DNA of 64,000 nucleotides. It comes from Gammaproteobacteria bacterium (GTDB taxonomy: Bacteria; Pseudomonadota; Gammaproteobacteria; SZUA-152). The position numbers and the translations under genes were made by a program. The notes below the pieces were generated by a model that was given only the letters and a program-made list of their open reading frames with translations, was not told the origin of the DNA and did not search any database. The DNA is taken from positions 1-64,000 of the forward strand of contig JAADGF010000116.1 in the NCBI GenBank assembly GCA_013152545.1, given 5' to 3'. The number at the start of each line of letters is the position of its first letter. The first letter of the stretch is position 1. Shown piece after piece: positions 58,668-64,000 of the stretch.

Positions 58668-58846
58668 CCTAAATTACTCAGTCGAATCTACTGCGAACGC
58701 CGATAGCACAGAACCTAAAAGACTTATTGGGGTTTTCTGAACTCACCGTATGGGTGATACGCTGTCGTCCAAAAAATCCCAATAAGTCTTTTACCTTCAG
58801 CGCCCTCGCTCTCGCGACGATTCGACTGAGTAATTTAGGTTAAACC
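58661..58846. repeat. 186-bp composite palindromic element
   Basis: The outer arms, 58661-58688 and 58819-58846, are perfect 28-base reverse complements (GGTTTAACCTAAATTACTCA at the left end). An inner pair, TAAAAGACTTATTGGG and CCCAATAAGTCTTTTA, is also perfect. A small hairpin with TCACC/GGTGA arms sits at the centre. A single arm recurs at 27118-27198. No transposase is present, so it may be a MITE-like or REP-like element. It overlaps the end of the YjfB-like gene. Confidence 0.85.
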
Positions 58847-58898
58847 TGGCATCTCAATTTACACGCTCATTAAACATCAAACCTGATGTTTAATTTTC

Positions 58899-59375
58899 TT
58901 ATTGCTCGGTTCTTTCCGCCACCTGTTTCAGTGCCAGTTGGCGGTCTTTGGTGCTCATGGTTTTATTCAATATGCGTAACGGAGCTGCCGCAGCCTCAAA
59001 TCCGTTATTAAAGGCCGTCGCAAACCAAATATAGGCTTGCATGTCATCTTCTGGCACACCTTGCCCAATGTCATACTTTAGCCCTAAATGATATTGAGCC
59101 GCAGGATCATTCTGCGCTGCTGCTTGCTTATACCATGTGACTGCCTTATCGTAATTTTTGGGTACACCAAGACCTTTGTCGTACATCTGTCCCAAATATC
59201 GCTGAGCATCGACTTGTCCCTGCTGTGCAAGCTGTTTAAATAACCGCCCCGCCGTCAGAAAATCTTTGTTTTTATAGGCGGTTACTCCTTGTAAAAATAC
59301 ATTATCTGCCTTAGCTATAACGGCAAAACCGCTAATTAATAGCAAAAATACATACCGCATAAGCAATGCGTTCAT
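58899..59375 (-). CDS. Exported SEL1-repeat protein
   Basis: A 158-residue protein with a signal peptide (about 1-22, ending AVIAKA) and two or three SEL1 repeats (AQRYLGQMYDKGLGVPKNYDKAVTWYKQAAAQ and AQYHLGLKYDIGQGVPEDDMQAYIWF). It is a likely periplasmic adaptor protein of unknown partner. AGGAGG lies 6 bases before the ATG at 59375. A single gene, facing the YjfB-like gene across the palindromic element. Confidence 0.85.
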   Translation of the reverse strand: MNALLMRYVFLLLISGFAVIAKADNVFLQGVTAYKNKDFLTAGRLFKQLAQQGQVDAQRYLGQMYDKGLGVPKNYDKAVTWYKQAAAQNDPAAQYHLGLKYDIGQGVPEDDMQAYIWFATAFNNGFEAAAAPLRILNKTMSTKDRQLALKQVAERTEQ

Positions 59376-59996
59376 CACATTCCTCCTGATTTTGTTTTTT
59401 TGATTTTGAATGTCAGTATAGTCACCAGCTACCTCATTCGTATTTCGATTTTTTTACAATGATATACCCATAACGATTGAGCTTTAATACCCCCTCTCCA
59501 TCGACGAAAGCAGGACCAACTCTCAATGCCGGATGCAGTCGACCACATTTTCCATCGACTTAATTTCTGCTGGCTTAACGTGGTAGACATTTTTCGTGTT
59601 GTTGTGTATGAAAGCCTGCGCATTCTTGAGTTATCAGTCAGTTAAATCATTTTTTTGCTGAAATTATTGCTTGAAACTTGAGTTCTATCAGAAACACCTC
59701 TATATTAGATTTTCCTTATTACGAATATTACTATTTAATAAATTTGACGATTAAAGTCATTTTTAACAACATAAGGTATACTGCTGGATGATACAAAGAT
59801 CGATTAAAATAGCTTTTAATTATTTACGTTTTTCAATAATGCACTGTAGACTGATTGTTTATCGTTCAAAATAAATTGCCTAATAACACATGAACGTATC
59901 GATAAATATAAATTTACAACCAACTGTATAAGTATTTTGATTATCATTTCCGCTAATACCTTATAATTGATCAACTATATTTAAAAAGGTTTCGGC
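59376..59996. other. Gene-poor region upstream of the kinase operon
   Basis: A 621-base, very AT-rich stretch. It contains the third copy of the 18-bp dispersed word and no supported gene. A 64-codon minus-strand frame at 59429-59623 looks like noise. The promoter of the downstream operon is expected near 59900-59980. Confidence 0.4.
59464..59481 (+). repeat. 18-bp dispersed repeat, copy 3 (two mismatches)
   Basis: ATACCCATAACGATTGAG matches the words at 27024 and 50791 at 16 of 18 positions. Confidence 0.6.
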
Positions 59997-60482
59997 GTGG
60001 AAATTGACTTACTAAAAGTTCCTAAGGCTTTGCGGCAGGTGGTATTCTGGATTCACCCTGAAGGGCGTGTGATTGGCTCGATATTTTTACGCAAGCATAG
60101 CGCTTATCATGCAGGGGGCGAAACACCATCGGAAGCGCTAAATCACCCTGAACCATTTATTGCGTTTAAACGAGAAGCTCCCCCAGAGTTGCGTTTTTAT
60201 AACAGAAAATCGATTATAAGGGTTGAGTATGAAGGGAAAGACGACCAAGCAGTCACAACACTTAAACCACTTCCTTGCCAAATGTACATGATGGATGGTT
60301 CATTTATCAAAGGTTGCATACACGAACCGCTTCACCCTAATAAGGCACGGCTGCTGGATTACTTAAATAATTCAGAAGATTCATTTATTAATATACAAGT
60401 TGATAAAAATACTATTTTAGTCAATAAATCTTACATCAATTATGTTTATATAGATAACCTGGAAGATGGTGATGAAATATAA
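59997..60482 (+). CDS. Unrecognised 161-residue protein, first of the kinase operon
   Basis: A cytoplasmic protein of unknown function, mainly beta-strands with a C-terminal segment NIQVDKNTILVNKSYINYVYIDNL. It opens with the conserved-looking IDLLKVPKALRQVVFWIHPEGRVIG. It starts with GTG behind AAGG 8 bases away and ends 83 bases before the HEAT-kinase gene, with which it is probably co-transcribed. I recognise no family. Confidence 0.72.
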   Translation: MEIDLLKVPKALRQVVFWIHPEGRVIGSIFLRKHSAYHAGGETPSEALNHPEPFIAFKREAPPELRFYNRKSIIRVEYEGKDDQAVTTLKPLPCQMYMMDGSFIKGCIHEPLHPNKARLLDYLNNSEDSFINIQVDKNTILVNKSYINYVYIDNLEDGDEI

Positions 60483-60565
60483 AACGCTAAACACCGACAA
60501 AATAACCCTCCTAAACATGGGTTTCTTAACATAATGCTGATTATTATTCACGGTATTGCTTAGGT

Positions 60566-62986
60566 ATGAGTTTTTTAGCGGGATATCAAGCCAATAAAGC
60601 AATTGCGGCATTGCTCACTAACCAGTCTTCATCAACTGTCAGCAAACAAGCATTACTTAAAATTAAAAAAATTGGGGCGCCGGCTATCCCTAAACTTATT
60701 AATGCACTATCAAACACCAAAAACACCCCCGTTATTGAAAACTTATTACTTGGACTATTAAACAACCAGTCGCTGCCGATCTATATTGCCGCGCTCGCGA
60801 ACCAGAATGCTAAAATAGTAGAAGGGATTGCACGGGTTATTACAAAATCCGACAACTACGATGTAAATCTACTGCTCGAACAATTTCACAATACCGCTAT
60901 TTCCAAAAAAACCTTGGGTGAAATTTTACTGGCCCATCATCAGAACCTGAACGCCAACGCCTTATTAGCATTGCTAGACAAGGTTTCCAGCAATGTCCGT
61001 CCTGTTATTTACCGGATACTCGATAAAGTCGTTGGTGATGAATCTGTGGAAAGCCTTGTCCAAAAATCCAAGAGCAAAGAACCAATGGTTCGCACCCATA
61101 TGGCAACGTTGTTATCACGCTTTAATACAGAACAAAGCATTGATGCACTCATTGAGCTGCTTGGCGACAATAATAAAAGCGTGCGGCAATCCTCACTTAA
61201 AGGTTTAGCAAAATTACAAGCGCCGCAATCGATTCAGCCCATCTGTCAGTTACTTCTCGATCCTGATATTATGGTGCAGTCAGTAGCGATTGACACACTG
61301 GTAAAAATCCGTGATCCACATACCGTAAAATTTCTAATTGAAGTCCTTCAAAACGAATCAGAATATGTACGCCGCGCTGCGGTGGAAGTGCTCAATGAAG
61401 TTGGTGACCAACGCGCTATTAAGGATCTTCTAAATGCGTTACGTGACGCCGATTGGTGGGTGAAAGTTCGCGCAGCCGATGCCTTGGGTGCTATAGGCGG
61501 GCCTAAAGTCATTGACGCCGTGCTATTGCTTATCAAAGATGATGATGAGTTTATGCGTCGTTCAGCGGTAGAGATTTTAAACACCAGCAAAGATAAACGG
61601 GCATTTGATCAACTCATTGATGCACTTAAAGATGAGGATTGGTGGGTACGTGAACGTGCCGCCGACGCGCTTGCATCGTTGGGCGATCAACGTGCTGTGT
61701 TACCGCTCATTAAAATGTTGGAAAACAACCCAGATGCCAGCCAAGTTGTTATCAGGGCATTGGCAACATTAGGTGATAAACGCGCTATTAAGCCATTGAT
61801 ACAACAACTGGACCATAACAACAGTAATATCAGCAAAGAGGCCTTACGCGCTTTGCAGCATTTGACTGATGCCCAGCATGTTCAGGATGTTCAAAATGCC
61901 GTGACAGCGCTAATCAGCAAGCAAAACAAGGAGCTGACGCCACTTGCAGAAGAGACGATGCATAATCTCTCTGCAAAGTTCAACATTAAAAGTTTAGAGC
62001 AAAAACAGACTCAGGCGGTAACGAAAGCCAACGATGTAGCCGATGAAATCAAGGTTAATGACGCTAAATCAAGCGATGCTTCGTTACTCGTGGATTTTAA
62101 CGCGGTGAAAAAAAGCGCATTAGAAAAAATTAGCACTGTGGATGCAACAAAGTTCCAACCTAATGATATCTTTGCACAGCGCTTTCGCATTATCCGGCAG
62201 GTGGGAAAAGGGGCTTTTGGTGTTGTGGTACTAGTCGAAGATACTATGGTAAACGACGAATTCATCCTAAAATTTTTGAATCCGCATTTTGCGGCAGATG
62301 AAATAATGATTAAACGCTTTACACAAGAGTTGCGGTATTCACGAAAAGTGACCCATGAAAATATTATACGAATTTATGATTTAATTAACTATGAAAACAC
62401 CTATGCCATTTCAATGGAGTATTTTCCAAGTTACTCACTTGCCAAAGAATTAAAAACATCACCGGTAACCCCTATTCCCAGGGCCCTGAAATTACTTGAT
62501 GCACTGTGCAATGGATTGATTGCTGCTGAGCAGGTTAATGTCGTCCACCGCGACCTTAAACCCAGTAATATCCTTATCGGCGAAAATGACATGTTAAAGA
62601 TAGTGGACTTCGGACTTGCGGCGGCTGCCAGTTGTATCGATTCTCGTTTAACGAAAACAGGTATTTTAGTCGGCACCCCCACCTACATGGCACCTGAACA
62701 AGTAAAAGGTAAAACTATTGATTCTAAAACCGATATTTATTCACTCGGCATTATTATGTATGAAATATTTACGGGAACTGCACCTTATAAAGGTGAAGGA
62801 GCTTTAGGGGTTATGTACCAACATGTTGAAGGTAACGCTATAAAACCACGGGAGCTCAACGATAATATTCCCGAAGTATTAGAGAAAATTGTAATGAAGG
62901 CTATCCAAGTGGACCCTAAAGAAAGATTTCAAAGCTTTGGTGAATTACGTAAAGCACTAAGCAGTGTTGCAGAAGGGCTCAACTGA
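60566..62986 (+). CDS. HEAT-repeat / Ser-Thr protein kinase fusion
   Basis: The 806-residue protein joins a HEAT-repeat solenoid (about 1-460) to a eukaryotic-like kinase (about 535-800). Repeats are clear, e.g. DADWWVKVRAADALG and DEDWWVRERAADALA one repeat pair apart. The kinase has the Gly loop GKGAFG, Lys569, HRDLKPSN (His661-Arg662-Asp663), DFGLA (Asp681) and GTPTYMAPEQ, so it should be active. No membrane segment is present. Its stop overlaps the start of the PilT-like gene in TGATG. The solenoid probably chooses the partner or substrate. Confidence 0.93.
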   Translation: MSFLAGYQANKAIAALLTNQSSSTVSKQALLKIKKIGAPAIPKLINALSNTKNTPVIENLLLGLLNNQSLPIYIAALANQNAKIVEGIARVITKSDNYDVNLLLEQFHNTAISKKTLGEILLAHHQNLNANALLALLDKVSSNVRPVIYRILDKVVGDESVESLVQKSKSKEPMVRTHMATLLSRFNTEQSIDALIELLGDNNKSVRQSSLKGLAKLQAPQSIQPICQLLLDPDIMVQSVAIDTLVKIRDPHTVKFLIEVLQNESEYVRRAAVEVLNEVGDQRAIKDLLNALRDADWWVKVRAADALGAIGGPKVIDAVLLLIKDDDEFMRRSAVEILNTSKDKRAFDQLIDALKDEDWWVRERAADALASLGDQRAVLPLIKMLENNPDASQVVIRALATLGDKRAIKPLIQQLDHNNSNISKEALRALQHLTDAQHVQDVQNAVTALISKQNKELTPLAEETMHNLSAKFNIKSLEQKQTQAVTKANDVADEIKVNDAKSSDASLLVDFNAVKKSALEKISTVDATKFQPNDIFAQRFRIIRQVGKGAFGVVVLVEDTMVNDEFILKFLNPHFAADEIMIKRFTQELRYSRKVTHENIIRIYDLINYENTYAISMEYFPSYSLAKELKTSPVTPIPRALKLLDALCNGLIAAEQVNVVHRDLKPSNILIGENDMLKIVDFGLAAAASCIDSRLTKTGILVGTPTYMAPEQVKGKTIDSKTDIYSLGIIMYEIFTGTAPYKGEGALGVMYQHVEGNAIKPRELNDNIPEVLEKIVMKAIQVDPKERFQSFGELRKALSSVAEGLN

Positions 62987-64000
62987 TGGCGCGTATCGAT
63001 TCTTTTCTGTCGTTAGGGCGCGAGCAACACTGCTCAGATGTTCATTTTGCCGTCAACACACCGCCATTATTACGTCATAACGGCGAGTTAAGCCCTATAA
63101 AATACCGCGACCTAAGTACCACAGAATTAGAAAATCTGATCGAGGAGATATTGACACCGGCACAATCTGAGGAATTAAAAAACAGTTTCGGGATTGATTT
63201 TTCTTACCATAGTGAAGAAGCTGGCCGCTTTAGGGTTAGTATCTTTCGAAAAATTGGTGGGTTAGGTGGGACCTTTCGAGTTATCCCCTCTCACATCCCC
63301 AGCCTTGACGAATTACAGTTACCAGTTGTCATTAACAAATTACTCGCTTATCAGCAAGGCATGATTTTAGTGACCGGTGCCACTGGCACCGGAAAAACCA
63401 CAACGCTTGCTGCGATGATCGATTTGTTGAATACCACGCAACGCCTCAATATCGTCACACTGGAAGACCCAATCGAATACATACACAAAAGCCAAAAATC
63501 GTTAGTCATTCAACGAGAAATTGGCAACCATGTGAGTAGTTACCGTGATGGCTTGCGAGCAGCGTTACGCGAGGATCCCGATGTTATATTGGTCGGGGAA
63601 TTACGCGACCCCGAAACTATTTTAATGGCGATGTCAGCGGCTGAAACCGGGCATCTGGTATTGGGAACACTGCACACTTCATCAGCCGCCAAAACAATAG
63701 ACCGAATTATTGATGCCATGCCAACAGAAGCTAAAATGCAGGCCGCTGGCTTTTTGGCCAATCATCTTAACGGCGTCATTAGCCAGAAATTAGTACGCAC
63801 CACAGACGGCATGTCACGCAAAGCAATTGTTGAAATTTTTATCAACACACCGGCTATTTCCAATTTAATTCTTAATTCCAAGGTATTTCAAATTCCATCT
63901 GTCATGCAAACCGGAAAAGAGCACGGTATGCAACTAATGGATCAGGCGCTCATTGAGGCGATTAACAAAAAAGAAATCGATCCGGATGATGCTTATACTC
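62986..64000 (+). CDS. PilT-like twitching/secretion ATPase (cut by window end)
   Basis: The visible 338 residues form a PilT/PilU-type hexameric ATPase: N-terminal PAS-like domain, Walker A GATGTGKTT (131-139), Asp box (TLEDPIEY), Walker B EDPDVILVGELRD and His box GHLVLGTLHT. The ATG shares a base with the kinase stop. PilT and PilU retract type IV pili. No pilin or other pil genes are in the window. The C-terminus is missing. Confidence 0.93.
   Translation, partial: MARIDSFLSLGREQHCSDVHFAVNTPPLLRHNGELSPIKYRDLSTTELENLIEEILTPAQSEELKNSFGIDFSYHSEEAGRFRVSIFRKIGGLGGTFRVIPSHIPSLDELQLPVVINKLLAYQQGMILVTGATGTGKTTTLAAMIDLLNTTQRLNIVTLEDPIEYIHKSQKSLVIQREIGNHVSSYRDGLRAALREDPDVILVGELRDPETILMAMSAAETGHLVLGTLHTSSAAKTIDRIIDAMPTEAKMQAAGFLANHLNGVISQKLVRTTDGMSRKAIVEIFINTPAISNLILNSKVFQIPSVMQTGKEHGMQLMDQALIEAINKKEIDPDDAYT

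Noticed and set aside
59429-59623. A 64-codon minus-strand frame overlapping the third 18-bp repeat
   Set aside because: Trp/Arg/Ser-rich noise-like translation and no ribosome site.

Overview
The window is 64 kb of a gammaproteobacterial chromosome. This rests on the housekeeping and lineage-typical genes: rapA, slyX, selO (ydiU), rhlB, tex, sbcB, hrpA, a TusE/DsrC-like sulfur carrier, and small DUF2288, DUF3820, DUF1244 and YjfB-type proteins. By eye the DNA is moderately AT-rich. No rRNA, tRNA, integrase, transposase or CRISPR array was seen. The genus cannot be named from the sequence alone.

Layout. 0-7 kb: SulP anion transporter, TusE/DsrC-like protein, ChaN-like protein, RapA and a small acidic protein. 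7.6-11 kb: a soluble three-PAS FixL-like kinase, its FixJ-like regulator and a single-domain PilZ protein. 11-18 kb: zinc-type adenylate kinase, DUF2288 protein, SlyX, an M14 carboxypeptidase, an unrecognised 266-residue protein, a membrane-anchored retropepsin-like protease and a lysine-rich coiled-coil protein. 18-29 kb: a complete Wadjet operon (jetABCD, genes overlapping or nearly touching) between two DEAD-box helicases. 29-38 kb: DUF3820 protein, Tex, SelO, SEL1 protein plus porin, alpha/beta hydrolase, NAD kinase and DUF1244 protein. 38.9-40 kb: a RES/Xre toxin-antitoxin pair with a candidate operator. 40-46 kb: Hsp20, an FMN-binding glutamate-synthase-like protein, exonuclease I and two small exported proteins. 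46-55 kb: HrpA, a lipoprotein, a membrane protein and two adjacent multicopper-oxidase-like genes. 56-59 kb: periplasmic alpha-carbonic anhydrase, a sterol-desaturase-family hydroxylase, YjfB-like and SEL1 proteins. 60-64 kb: an unknown protein, a HEAT-repeat/Ser-Thr-kinase fusion and a PilT-like ATPase cut by the window end.

Three multi-gene units stand out. The Wadjet operon encodes kleisin, KITE, SMC and TOPRIM-nuclease subunits and is expected to act against plasmids. The multicopper oxidase pair appears to be one enzyme split over two polypeptides. The downstream protein carries the type 1 copper site and two HxH motifs, the upstream Tat-exported protein carries the other two HxH motifs, and each protein has one domain without copper ligands. 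The 60-64 kb operon joins a predicted scaffold-kinase to a twitching-type ATPase through a TGATG stop/start overlap, which suggests phosphorylation-controlled pilus or motor function.

The intergenic DNA holds several repeat families: a 186-bp composite palindrome at 58.66 kb with a related single arm at 27.1 kb; a 16-bp perfect palindrome at 9.7 and 37.2 kb with degenerate relatives; and an 18-bp word found three times. Start sites were chosen from visible Shine-Dalgarno sequences and recalled family alignments. No database search was run.
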